DNA from: Acetobacter oeni
GTDB taxonomy: Bacteria; Pseudomonadota; Alphaproteobacteria; Acetobacterales; Acetobacteraceae
Assembly: GCF_011516825.1 (NCBI RefSeq)
Contig: NZ_WOTA01000007.1
Location: 62,001 to 126,000 of the forward strand
Length of the DNA: 64,000 bases
Direction: 5' to 3'
The notes below the pieces were generated by a model. The model was not told the DNA's origin. It ran no database searches and saw only the letters and a list, made by a program, of their open reading frames with translations. This document shows, one piece after another, positions 1 through 8,171 of the stretch (position 1 is its first letter; each line of letters opens with the position of its first letter). The translations under genes were made by a program, and so were the position numbers.

Positions 1-2
1 AC

Positions 3-65
3 AGCGCTGAGAATGCCGCCAATGAAATCCGCTTCTTCTTCGCCGAGACGGAAATCCTTCCGTAA
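3..65 (+). CDS. C-terminal end of an unidentified protein (partial)
   Basis: The window opens inside a reading frame (frame 3) that reads about 20 residues ending in EIRFFFAETEILP and stops at TAA (63-65). Third positions are mostly G or C, as in the neighbouring genes. The stop is followed about 20 nt later by a terminator-like hairpin, which supports a real gene end. Too little remains to assign a function. Confidence 0.45.
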   Translation, partial: SAENAANEIRFFFAETEILP

Positions 66-86
66 GACGAAGAAAGCGGGCAGGGG

Positions 87-112
87 AGGCGGCCTGGTCC
101 GCCTTTCCATTT
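87..112 (+). terminator. Rho-independent terminator-like hairpin
   Basis: AGGCGG (87-92) and CCGCCT (99-104) form a perfect 6-bp stem with a 6-nt loop, followed by a pyrimidine-rich TTTCCATTT tail. It lies just after the stop codon at 63-65 and would end that transcript. Confidence 0.5.
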
Positions 113-294
113 CGGTTTCCGAGAGCGTATTTTCTGGCCCGGCGTTCTGAAGCGGTTTTACCCGATGCGGTAACAACTATGTGAAGAAGAGCGTCTGGCG
201 GGATAACCTGTTGCCACAAAAATGCAGGTGGTCACCCGTTGCGTCTGAGCTTCCTGCCCCGGATGCAGCCGTCGCCAGCAGGATCTGATCGTTC

Positions 295-1827
295 ATGACG
301 TCCTCTGTCCGGCCTGGCGCCGTCAAACCCCGTCACATCCTGTCCAACACGGGCTGGAATATCCTCGGGCGGGTCGCGCCCGTGTTCGTGGCCCTCCTGG
401 TCACGCCAAAACTGATCCATCTGATGGGCCTGTCCCGCTGGGGTCTCTTCACGATTGCCCTCAGCCTCGTCGGCAGCTTCGGTATCTTCGATCTCGGCCT
501 CGGCCGCGCCCTGACACGGGCCATCGCGGATGGCGTGAGCAACGATGCCGACGAAAAGCAGATAGCCGACCTCTCGCTGACCGGAACCGTCACCCTCGGC
601 ATCATCGGTTTCATCGGTGGCCTGATCGCCGCCGTCGCCGTTCAGATCTGGGTCAGTCACGGTCTCAAAATCCCCGAGGAACTGAAATGGGAGACCAGGC
701 TCTCCCTGTGGGTGCTCTGTGCAACCGGCCCGCTGCTCCTGATCAACGCCGCCATGTGGGGGATCATGTCGGCTTATCAGGCGTTCCGAACCGTCAGTCT
801 CGTCAGCGTCCCGATTTCGGTCATGTACTACCTCGGGCCGCTGATCATGCTGCTGTTCTGGAACAGTCTCATCGGGGTGATGCTTTCGCTCGCCGTGTGC
901 CGTCTGTGGATGACCGTGGCGTATCTGCGGATCTGTCTGAACCTGATGCCCGCCCTGAGAACCGCCCGTATCCGGCCTGTGCTGCTGAAGCCGCTGCTCC
1001 GTATCGGCGGCTGGATGACCATCTCCAATCTCGCCTATCCCATCCTCATCTATTTTGATCGTTTCGTGATCGCCAGTGTCGTATCGGTGGCCGCAACGGC
1101 CTTTTATACGACGCCGCTGGATGTCGTCAGCCGCTTCGCGATCCTGACAAACGCCGTCGCGGGCTCGGCCTTCCCCGCGTTCTCATCCTCCTGGCGAAAC
1201 AATATTCCTGAAACAGTCGAGCTTTTCCGCACCAGTCTGCTCGTCATGACCGCACTTATGTTTCCGGTCTGTTTCTGGTCGGCGCTGTTCAGCCATGCCT
1301 TTCTGGTCTTCTGGATCGATCCTCTTTTCGCCGTGAACAGCACTCTGATCATGAAACTGCTCTGTCTCGGCGTGTTCGCCGGCGCGCTCGACACCATCTG
1401 TGCCGGGTTCCTCGACGCGATCGGTCGCCCGGACACCAGCGCGAGACTGTCGCTGGGCGAACTCTGCGTTTATCTCCCGATCCTGTTTCTGTGCGTGAAA
1501 AATTTCGGCATTGTCGGCGCCGCTGCCGTGTGGGCTCTTCGCTGCCTTATCGATGTCAATATTCGTATGGCGATCTGTCTCACGCTCTACAAACCGCTTC
1601 GTCAGGGCGTCATCAGCGCACTGCCGGTGATCGCTGCCGCTTTCCTGTGTATGGGAGCCGCGCTCTTCAATTTTCCGATGCTGATTACCCTGCCGGCCGC
1701 ACTCATCGTCCCGCTGCTGCTTTGCGCGTTGCTCTGGTGCGCCTGCATGAACACGCATGAGCGTAAGGCCTTTAAAGCGGTCCTGGCCAGACTGACAGCC
1801 AGAGTCTCCCGCTCGCGCCCGGCCTGA
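295..1827 (+). CDS. Wzx/MATE-like polysaccharide flippase, 510 aa
   Basis: This is a polytopic inner-membrane protein with about 12-14 hydrophobic segments spread over its length, typical of the polysaccharide exporter families related to RfbX/Wzx and MATE. Such proteins flip undecaprenyl-linked oligosaccharides to the periplasm for exopolysaccharide, O-antigen or capsule. The N-terminal pattern (NTGWNILGRVAPVFVALLVTP, then a GIFDLGLGRALTR stretch near residues 60-72) is characteristic of oligosaccharide flippases. A weak AGGA lies about 14 nt before the ATG. No glycosyltransferase follows it here, so it may be the last gene of a polysaccharide cluster left of the window. The substrate cannot be told from sequence. 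Confidence 0.8.
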   Translation: MTSSVRPGAVKPRHILSNTGWNILGRVAPVFVALLVTPKLIHLMGLSRWGLFTIALSLVGSFGIFDLGLGRALTRAIADGVSNDADEKQIADLSLTGTVTLGIIGFIGGLIAAVAVQIWVSHGLKIPEELKWETRLSLWVLCATGPLLLINAAMWGIMSAYQAFRTVSLVSVPISVMYYLGPLIMLLFWNSLIGVMLSLAVCRLWMTVAYLRICLNLMPALRTARIRPVLLKPLLRIGGWMTISNLAYPILIYFDRFVIASVVSVAATAFYTTPLDVVSRFAILTNAVAGSAFPAFSSSWRNNIPETVELFRTSLLVMTALMFPVCFWSALFSHAFLVFWIDPLFAVNSTLIMKLLCLGVFAGALDTICAGFLDAIGRPDTSARLSLGELCVYLPILFLCVKNFGIVGAAAVWALRCLIDVNIRMAICLTLYKPLRQGVISALPVIAAAFLCMGAALFNFPMLITLPAALIVPLLLCALLWCACMNTHERKAFKAVLARLTARVSRSRPA

Positions 1828-2200
1828 TCGTCACTCTGCCCGGCTGTCTGCTCCAGGCCGCCACACGGTAAAGGGGATTCTCTTTCAGGGTAATCCGTCA
1901 TCGCCGGCCGGGAAGGCGCGGGCAGCCTCATTCACAAAGCGATAACGGGGCAGGCGCGGGCAAAAGACCGGATCTTCGCCCGCGAAGAAAGCAAATCCCC
2001 GGTTTTGTCGAAATCGCTTCCGCTCGCCTTTGCCCGTCGCGCGAAGTCCTTCACAATATGATCTTCGGAAAAGTCTCATCATGCTGCTGTCGGGTCATCA
2101 GACCCGCCCTCCTGAGATGGCATGACAAGTTTATTTGCGAAAGACTCTCATTTGCAATAAGAAACTGACCAGGCGTCATTCCGCAGGAGCGGCAGCAATT
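1828..2200. other. 373-nt intergenic region without a supported gene
   Basis: The region has no ORF that looks coding. The only structure seen is a small hairpin, CGGGTC (2091-2096) with GACCCG (2101-2106). It presumably carries the terminator of the flippase gene and the promoter of the next gene, but neither is clear. Confidence 0.4.
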
Positions 2201-3175
2201 ATGACCAGAGCAACCGAATTCAACACCGACTGGCACCTTGAGCGGTCCTGGCCGGCAAACATCCTCACCTACCGGGACCCGGCCAGACCCTTTATCGGGC
2301 AGATCAACAGGCTGGTCGCACGGTTCCGTTGCGTGCAGTTCCTGTGCGAACATGATGAGCCGGCGCAGAAACTGACGGAACTGCGCAACGCTCTCGCCTT
2401 TCATGTCGTCAAAATGTCCCGCTGGTGGAATTTCGATTTCTGCCCGCGCGGCGTTCTCGAAATCCGGGCGCCACTCTTTCTCAGCTATGTGAGAGCCCAT
2501 CTCGAACGCTCGCTCGAAGATGAAACGCTTTATGACGTGTTCACGCTGCAGCGACACATGCGGGCAGGAGACCGCGACCATGTCGTCATCCTCGGGCAAG
2601 ATAAAACATGTGACGGAGAAACAGTGTTCTACGGCGTGGACGGGAAAAGACGGTTCCGCTTCGGATCGGAAGATAGTCGTGGCACCGTTGTGTGGGACGA
2701 CTCTTCTTATGCGGATTTCCCCGGATTATGGCTTGCCGCGCGCAGCGACGCAGCCCGCATCGCAAACGACCCCGTATCAGGACGGGATCTGAACCTGGCG
2801 CAGGCCGAGCACCGGCAGAGCAGTTTCTGGCATCAGCAGTATTTCCATGCCGCCTGCGAACAGAACACCGTCCAGAGATACATCGAGGCCCGCGCGCAGC
2901 TTAACGGACATCAGAGCGCGTTCGGACGCATCGAGAGCGAGTCGATCATCAATTGCCTGGCATTCCGGATCGTGCGGCTGGCCGTTCATTCACACCGCCC
3001 CGTGAGCGAACTTCTGAACGGACAGGGCCAGACCCGCATGGAACGCTGTGCCGCCGTCATGGTGGAACGCCGCGCGCGAACTCACGTTTTCACCTGCGCT
3101 GACGAGACACAACAGGCCGCGCTGATGGCGATTGTCGATCGTCTCGAAAATTACCGCCCGCGCCAGTGCTTCTGA
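2201..3175 (+). CDS. hypothetical protein of unknown function, 324 aa
   Basis: I do not recognise this protein. The start at 2201 (MTRATEFNTDW) is preferred over an in-frame ATG at 2135 because GCAGGAGC lies about 10 nt upstream of it. The product looks soluble, with no signal peptide or membrane segment, and is rich in Arg, His and Trp. Visible blocks are RWWNFDFCPRGVLEIRAPLF near residues 72-91, a segment with YGVDGKRRFRFG near 146-157, and a C-terminal helical half with several Arg-rich helices. Base composition resembles the neighbours, so there is no clear sign of recent transfer. It is flanked by 270-370 nt gaps and appears monocistronic. Confidence 0.7.
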   Translation: MTRATEFNTDWHLERSWPANILTYRDPARPFIGQINRLVARFRCVQFLCEHDEPAQKLTELRNALAFHVVKMSRWWNFDFCPRGVLEIRAPLFLSYVRAHLERSLEDETLYDVFTLQRHMRAGDRDHVVILGQDKTCDGETVFYGVDGKRRFRFGSEDSRGTVVWDDSSYADFPGLWLAARSDAARIANDPVSGRDLNLAQAEHRQSSFWHQQYFHAACEQNTVQRYIEARAQLNGHQSAFGRIESESIINCLAFRIVRLAVHSHRPVSELLNGQGQTRMERCAAVMVERRARTHVFTCADETQQAALMAIVDRLENYRPRQCF

Positions 3176-3429
3176 AAAGGAGCGATATCTTTAATTGTGC
3201 GGAACCAGGACATAAAATCATCATCTTCCGGAATCCGGCAGCAGCAGGATAAAAACAGTCCCGACAAAATAATCCCGGTCGGGCCAGTTAAGGGCGGAAC
3301 CGGATGATCGCACGGGCGTCTAAAATGCGGTTGCCACCGTTTCCAGGAAAATTGCCGCATGCCTCAGCCATATTCACAGACAGTCAGAGACGCCACCTCG
3401 CTCGCCTCATCGCTGGTCCGATGAAAACT

Positions 3430-3445
3430 CTCCGGGAATTCGGAG
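3430..3445 (+). promoter_or_regulatory. small hairpin covering the ribosome-binding region of the next gene
   Basis: CTCCG (3430-3434) and CGGAG (3441-3445) can pair around the loop GGAATT, directly before the ATG at 3447. Both purine-rich SD candidates (GGGA in the loop side, GGAG in the 3' arm) lie within it. It could modulate translation initiation; a 5-bp stem is weak evidence. Confidence 0.25.
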
Positions 3446-3446
3446 T

Positions 3447-4229
3447 ATGATAACAAGACGATCCTTTGCGGGTATCCTGACCACCAGCGCGGCAGCGGCC
3501 GTCACTCTCGTTGCTTCCGCAAAAGCGAGAGCAGCCACCGCCCGTCCTCAGGCGCGAAATGTTGTGCTGGTGCATGGTCTGTTCGCGGATGGCTCCTCGT
3601 GGCTGGATGTCATCGCGCGTCTCCAGGTAAAAGGATTCAACGTCACTTCGGTTCAGAATCCACTGACCACATTACCGGAAGCTGTTGCCGCCGCGCGTGT
3701 TGCGCTCGACCGGCAGAACGGCCCGACCGTCTTCGTCGGACATTCATTCGCAGGCACGATTGTGAGTGAGGCAGGCCTGCATCCGAATGTTTCTGCTCTT
3801 GTGTATGTCGCCGCGCGGGCGCCGGATGCGGGAGAAGATTATGCGGCTCTGGCAAAAAGATTCCCGAAACCGCCTGCATCCGCGGGCATTATTTTCGATG
3901 GTGATGAAGGACGTCTCAGTGAAGCGGCCTTTCTCCGTGACTTTGCCGGAGACCTGCCAGATGTCCGGGCCAGACAACTATATGCAGTGCAGGAACCATT
4001 TCATAAGGCATTGCTGACGGGCAGAACAACGCAGGCGGCATGGCGTTTCAGGCCCTGCTTTTACGCTGTTTCAACCGAGGACCGCACGATTAATCCCGAC
4101 CTGGAACGCTTCATGGCGAAACGAATGAGCGCAAAAACGATTGAACTGAAATCAGGTCATCTCTCACTGATTTCACATCCCGACGAGATCACAAACCTCA
4201 TCATAAAAGCAACGGAGACGCCTGCCTGA
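3447..4229 (+). CDS. Tat-exported alpha/beta hydrolase, 260 aa
   Basis: The N-terminus MITRRSFAGILTTSAAAA has a twin-arginine motif, a hydrophobic core and an AKA-type cleavage region near residues 25-30, so the enzyme is probably exported folded to the periplasm. The mature part is an alpha/beta hydrolase: VLVHGLFADGSSW near 40-53 (oxyanion HG motif), nucleophile elbow GHSFAG near 97-102 with Ser as catalytic residue, and SGHLSLISHP near the end supplying the catalytic His. This matches the AB_hydrolase_6 / EstC-like group (esterases or hydroxynitrile lyase relatives). The substrate is unknown. It stands alone, convergent with the next minus-strand gene. Confidence 0.85.
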   Translation: MITRRSFAGILTTSAAAAVTLVASAKARAATARPQARNVVLVHGLFADGSSWLDVIARLQVKGFNVTSVQNPLTTLPEAVAAARVALDRQNGPTVFVGHSFAGTIVSEAGLHPNVSALVYVAARAPDAGEDYAALAKRFPKPPASAGIIFDGDEGRLSEAAFLRDFAGDLPDVRARQLYAVQEPFHKALLTGRTTQAAWRFRPCFYAVSTEDRTINPDLERFMAKRMSAKTIELKSGHLSLISHPDEITNLIIKATETPA

Positions 4230-4343
4230 ACCGTAACCCGGAAAACGGCAGCCCCGATCCCATAAAGCGACCGTCACGTCATCCCACGCTGTAACACCGC
4301 AGGCCGCTTCCCGCCGTAATGGTTTTCGCTGTCCCGTCTTCAG

Positions 4344-5036
4344 TCAGACAGCAACGATCCGCTCAGGTAAGGGGCCACCAATCGCCGTGCGGTAATCAGA
4401 ACCAACCGGACGCAGCTCATCCTGCCATTGTCCCGGTTTCTCGTTACCGCTTCTGGCAATCCAGTGGGTTTCCCGATCGCACCACCATGGCAGCGGGCAG
4501 GCGAAATGATAACCGGCCGGGAGCTTTTTGCTCCACAGACAGCTCAGATCACGACCGTTATCGAACCGCACCGCCACACTGATATAATCGTGGGTCAGAG
4601 CGAGATCTTCCGGAAGTTCGGAAGGCAGTTTTTCAACCAGCCATGACCAGGACAGGCGGGTTTTTTCATTGAGCGGAATATCGACCGGCGTTTCGAGGAT
4701 GCAGCAGTCACCATCATGCGTCTCCACGGTAATATCGGTGCCAGACCCGGAGAAGATCGTGACCTCTCCGAAAATATCCATGAATGACCAGTGTTCAGGC
4801 GGCTGAATGCGGGTCTCAGGGGCACCTGTAAGTCGTACCGAGACACCAATTCCGCCTTCACAGGGGTCTCGCGGTCCGGGCAGAACAGCCTCGTCCATAC
4901 CGGCCCACAGGGAGAACGCTTTGGTGAAGGCCTCAACCTCTCCATCCGCCCATGCACTAAATACCGTTTCTTTTTCGAAGATAATTTCCTGTTGCGACCA
5001 CTGCTCGTGACGGCTCGGTTCGAGCCCCCGCAACAT
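4344..5036 (-). CDS. DUF3047-like protein, 230 aa
   Basis: The start at 5036 (MLRGLEPSRHEQW) is chosen because GGAAGGACAG lies just upstream; the frame is open further to 5153 but that extension looks non-coding. The C-terminal half (RLSWSWLVEKLPSELPED, then HDYISVAVRFDNGRDLSCLWSKKLPAG) resembles the DUF3047 family, beta-rich proteins of unknown function. There is no obvious signal peptide with this start. Assignment to DUF3047 is from memory of the pattern and is moderate. It lies 170 nt upstream of the ABM-domain gene's stop on the same strand. Confidence 0.65.
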   Translation of the reverse strand: MLRGLEPSRHEQWSQQEIIFEKETVFSAWADGEVEAFTKAFSLWAGMDEAVLPGPRDPCEGGIGVSVRLTGAPETRIQPPEHWSFMDIFGEVTIFSGSGTDITVETHDGDCCILETPVDIPLNEKTRLSWSWLVEKLPSELPEDLALTHDYISVAVRFDNGRDLSCLWSKKLPAGYHFACPLPWWCDRETHWIARSGNEKPGQWQDELRPVGSDYRTAIGGPLPERIVAV

Positions 5037-5207
5037 TGCCTGTCCTTCCGGCAGCGGCCATAGCGCCGATGCGCATCCCTGGCCGCTAACAGGTTCCCGC
5101 CTTACCCGTCTGCCAGATGAACATCCCAACCGGGGAACCGCCCCTGCCGGCACCCGCTATAGTCTGCAAACGACATCACAGTCTTCTGAAAAACCGGAAC
5201 CGCCACC

Positions 5208-5522
5208 TTAAAGCGTGACGTTCTGGAGCACCTCAAAGCCTTCAAAAACCGGCGGCCCCGCTGTCAGGGCACGTCCTTTTCCGGCACCGGCATGGGCAGC
5301 GCGGAACTGCTCGGACTGCGTCCAGTCCAGAAAAGCCTCGTAAGACTCCCAGACCGTATGGGAGGCATAAAGCCTGTAATCTTCATGCGCAGGCCCTTTC
5401 AGAAACTGAAAGGATACGAAACCCGGCACTGTCTTGAGCAGAACATCGCGATCAAGCCATCTGCGACAGAACGCTTCCTCATTCTCCGGCTGCACCCGAA
5501 AGCGATTCATTGCGATATACAT
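5208..5522 (-). CDS. antibiotic biosynthesis monooxygenase (ABM) domain protein, 104 aa
   Basis: A short single-domain protein of the dimeric alpha+beta barrel type: MYIAMNRFRVQPENEEAF at the N-terminus, the central VPGFVSFQFLKGP and the Trp-containing HTVWESYEAFLDWTQSEQFR are typical of ABM/IsdG-like folds. Members range from haem-degrading monooxygenases to quinol monooxygenases, and the IsdG/HmoB catalytic set cannot be confirmed here, so the activity is open. The start has a good AAGGAAT Shine-Dalgarno at about 8 nt. The malic enzyme gene ends 60 nt upstream on the same strand, so co-transcription is possible. Confidence 0.75.
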   Translation of the reverse strand: MYIAMNRFRVQPENEEAFCRRWLDRDVLLKTVPGFVSFQFLKGPAHEDYRLYASHTVWESYEAFLDWTQSEQFRAAHAGAGKGRALTAGPPVFEGFEVLQNVTL

Positions 5523-5582
5523 TGGTATTATTCCTTTATTTCGCCAGACATTTTTTCAGCAGATAACAAACGAAACCCGGCT

Positions 5583-7208
5583 TCAGTAATCCGGATTATA
5601 GGTCAGCGTTTCAATCCACGCCCGGATATCTTCAGGCCGCTCAACACCGGACATGCCATGATCAAAAATAAACTCCGCCAGACGTACCGCTGAAGTTACA
5701 GCCACTTCAATGATATGGGCCTGCGGCGGAAACAGCCGCCCGCGCTCCAGAGCCACGGCATCCACCTGGTCCGCCAGCGCGTGAGCCGCCTCGATAATCA
5801 GTTCATCCGTAACGATTTTCGGTCGTGTCGCGTAAATCGCCAGCCCCAGCGCCGAGAAAATGTAAAAATTATTCGCCTGTCCCGGATAGAACGTCCTGCC
5901 GTTCAGCTCCACGTTCGGGAACTGCTGCCCCCCCGCAAACAGCGCCCGACCGTCGGACCACTGATAGGCCTGCTCGGCGGTACATTCCGCATTCGTCAGA
6001 GGTAATGACAAAGAGAAGATAACCGGCCGCTCGTTCAGCCGGGCCATCTCCTCGATCACAGCCTGATTAAACGCCTCGCCGGATGTCGAAACACCGACCA
6101 GGACCGACGCGTTCACCCGACGGATCGTCTTCAGCAAGTCCGTGGAAGGCTCAGCCGGATGGGCAAACCGCTTCTGCTCTTCAGAAAGATCCGTGCGCGA
6201 CGGTTCGATCAGTCCGTTCACATCCAGAAGCGTGATGCGGGCACAGGCTTCTTCCTCACTCAGCCCTTCGGTCTTCATGGCCGTGACAAGAAGATCGGAA
6301 ATCCCCAGACCGGAAGAACCGGCGCCAAGAAAGACAAAGCGCTGTTCAGAAAGTTTCTCGTTTTTTACCTTCAGAGCCGTAATCAGCCCCGCCAGTGTCA
6401 CCGCTGCCGTGCCCTGAATGTCGTCGTTATAACACAATACCCGGTCACGATATTTCGCGAGATAGCGCAGCGCGTCCGTGCCCTTCCAGTCCTCGAAATG
6501 CAGACAGCATCCCGGAAAGACCTCCTGAACCGCCGTGACAAACTCCTCGACAAATGCATCAAGTTCTTCAACGGAGGGCGGCTCATGGCGCAGTCCGAGA
6601 TAGAGCGGATCGGCCCGCAGCGCCGCATTCGTCGTGCCGATATCAAGCTGAACCGGCAGAAGCGAGCAGGGAGGGACCGAACCGCATACTGTATAAAGTT
6701 GCAGCTTCCCGATCGGGATGCCCATCCCGTTGACCCCGATATCGCCAAGACCAAGAATGCGCCCGCCGGTTGTCACGCAGATCGTCCGGACGTCCTTTTC
6801 AGGCCAGTTCCGCAGAACCTCGGCAATCCGCCCCTTCATCTCCAGCGTGATGTACATCCCGCGAGGCCGGCGATACAGATGGCTGAACATCTTGCAGGCC
6901 TGCGCCAGTGTCGGCGCATAGATGACAGGCACGAACGTCGCCGGATCTGAGCGCAGCACCTTGTAGAAAAGCGTCTCATTCCGGTCGACCAGCGAATTCA
7001 GATAGATGTAGCGCTCCAGATCGTTCGGCTTCGCCTCAAGATGCCGGAAAATACGCTCCATCTGACGTTCCAGTGTCTCAACACCGGGCGGCAGGAGTCC
7101 TTCCAGCCCATAAGCCTTGCGCTCTTCCTCCGAAAAGGCCGTGCCGTGATTGAGTTCGGCGTCGTTCAGCAACGCCATGCCACGTAAGGAAGGTTTTTGC
7201 GAAGACAT
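5583..7208 (-). CDS. maeA: NAD-dependent malic enzyme (malate dehydrogenase, decarboxylating), 541 aa
   Basis: The enzyme converts L-malate to pyruvate and CO2. Its length fits the large SfcA/MaeA type without a fused phosphotransacetylase domain. Landmarks (numbered from a TTG two codons upstream): the CVTTGGRILGLGDIGVNGMG block (about 146-165), metal/active-site segments EDW (about 241) and YNDDIQGTAA (about 262-271), and the NAD Rossmann motif FLGAGSSGLG (about 295-304). The normally conserved YTPTVG segment reads YAPTLAQAC, a mild divergence. ATG at 7208 is preferred because AGGAG sits 11 nt before it; a TTG at 7214 is also possible. With PPDK in the same window it could feed pyruvate to PEP synthesis. 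Confidence 0.93.
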   Translation of the reverse strand: MSSQKPSLRGMALLNDAELNHGTAFSEEERKAYGLEGLLPPGVETLERQMERIFRHLEAKPNDLERYIYLNSLVDRNETLFYKVLRSDPATFVPVIYAPTLAQACKMFSHLYRRPRGMYITLEMKGRIAEVLRNWPEKDVRTICVTTGGRILGLGDIGVNGMGIPIGKLQLYTVCGSVPPCSLLPVQLDIGTTNAALRADPLYLGLRHEPPSVEELDAFVEEFVTAVQEVFPGCCLHFEDWKGTDALRYLAKYRDRVLCYNDDIQGTAAVTLAGLITALKVKNEKLSEQRFVFLGAGSSGLGISDLLVTAMKTEGLSEEEACARITLLDVNGLIEPSRTDLSEEQKRFAHPAEPSTDLLKTIRRVNASVLVGVSTSGEAFNQAVIEEMARLNERPVIFSLSLPLTNAECTAEQAYQWSDGRALFAGGQQFPNVELNGRTFYPGQANNFYIFSALGLAIYATRPKIVTDELIIEAAHALADQVDAVALERGRLFPPQAHIIEVAVTSAVRLAEFIFDHGMSGVERPEDIRAWIETLTYNPDY

Positions 7209-7369
7209 CAGCAACGGACTCCTGGTTCTTCCCGCGAAAACAGATCCGCGGGCGCCATTATTATGGAAGTTTCCATTGTTGTAGGTCGGTTTGGAGGCCG
7301 TGCGAAGCCATCTTGCCGCGCGATACCAGCCGCGGCGTTCAACAATTACCCGAAAATCGTGAGCATGGC

Positions 7370-7387
7370 GGCCCGGATAGCCGGGCC
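7370..7387 (-). terminator. GC-rich hairpin after trmJ
   Basis: GGCCCGG (7370-7376) and CCGGGCC (7381-7387) form a perfect 7-bp stem with a 4-nt loop, 8 nt past the trmJ stop codon. There is no T-run after it, so it is a weak terminator candidate. Confidence 0.35.
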
Positions 7388-7394
7388 CCGGGCC

Positions 7395-8171
7395 TTAACC
7401 CTGCCGCAGCTTCCGCCCGCGTGACAGCTCCGTCACCACCCCGTGCAGCGTCCGCAACTCCTGCTCCGTCACTTCGCCGCGCGTGAAAAAATGCCACAGA
7501 TTCCGCACCATGCCCGGCTTTTTCTCTTCATTGCGAAGGAAGCCACACTCATCCAGATCCGCGATCAGATGACGCATGAAATTCTCAAGCTCGCCTTTCG
7601 TCGCGACATGCGTCTCGTTGGTCATCAATTCGCGGGGAAGGGTCCCATCCTCCGTCAGCCACCATTCATAGGCCATGATCATCACGGCCTGAGCCAGATT
7701 CAGCGACATGAAGCCCGGATTCAGCGGATAGCGAATCAGCGCGTCCGCCCGCGCCATGTCCTCATTGTCCAGCCCGGTCCGCTCCGGACCGAACAGCAGC
7801 CCGACCTTCAGCCCCCGCCGCGTCGCCGCGCGCAGTTCCTCTGCCCCGCCCCGCGCCGTCAGAACCGTCTTGACGATATGACGCGGCCGGGGACAGGTCG
7901 CATACACATGATGCAGGTCCGCCACCGCGTCATCCACGGTGTCGAAAACCTCAACAGCCTCAAGAATCCGGTCCGCGCCGGAGGCCGTCCTCCACGCCCG
8001 GTCCTGCGGCCACCCGTCACGCGGTGCAACAAGCCGCATGTGAAACAGCCCGCCATTGGCCATCGCCCGCGCCGTCGTGCCGATATTCTCCGCCATCTGC
8101 GGCCGCACCAGAATGACGACCGGACTGTTCCCGATCGGCTCCAGCGGCGCCCCCCCGTCCTTGCCGGTCAC
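7395..8171 (-). CDS. trmJ: tRNA/rRNA 2'-O-methyltransferase, TrmJ-type SPOUT protein, 258 aa
   Basis: This is an SpoU/TrmH-family SPOUT methyltransferase. The N-terminal VVILVRPQMAENIGTTARA is motif 1 (SAM knot, RNA-binding Asn/Arg), GLLFGPERTGLDNED is motif 2 and YPLNPGFMSLNLAQAV is motif 3, where the family pattern is N-P-x-x-x-S-L-N. The C-terminal extension after about residue 165 fits TrmJ, which methylates position 32 of tRNAs. The start is read as GTG at 8171, which overlaps the cysS stop in GTGA and has GGAGGCGGGC just upstream; a TTG at 8183 is the alternative. It is translationally coupled to cysS. Confidence 0.88.
   Translation of the reverse strand: MTGKDGGAPLEPIGNSPVVILVRPQMAENIGTTARAMANGGLFHMRLVAPRDGWPQDRAWRTASGADRILEAVEVFDTVDDAVADLHHVYATCPRPRHIVKTVLTARGGAEELRAATRRGLKVGLLFGPERTGLDNEDMARADALIRYPLNPGFMSLNLAQAVMIMAYEWWLTEDGTLPRELMTNETHVATKGELENFMRHLIADLDECGFLRNEEKKPGMVRNLWHFFTRGEVTEQELRTLHGVVTELSRGRKLRQG

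Noticed and set aside
1885-2082. 65-codon minus-strand frame in the gap after the flippase gene
   Set aside because: No ribosome site, Arg-rich shadow-like composition, and no recognisable domain.
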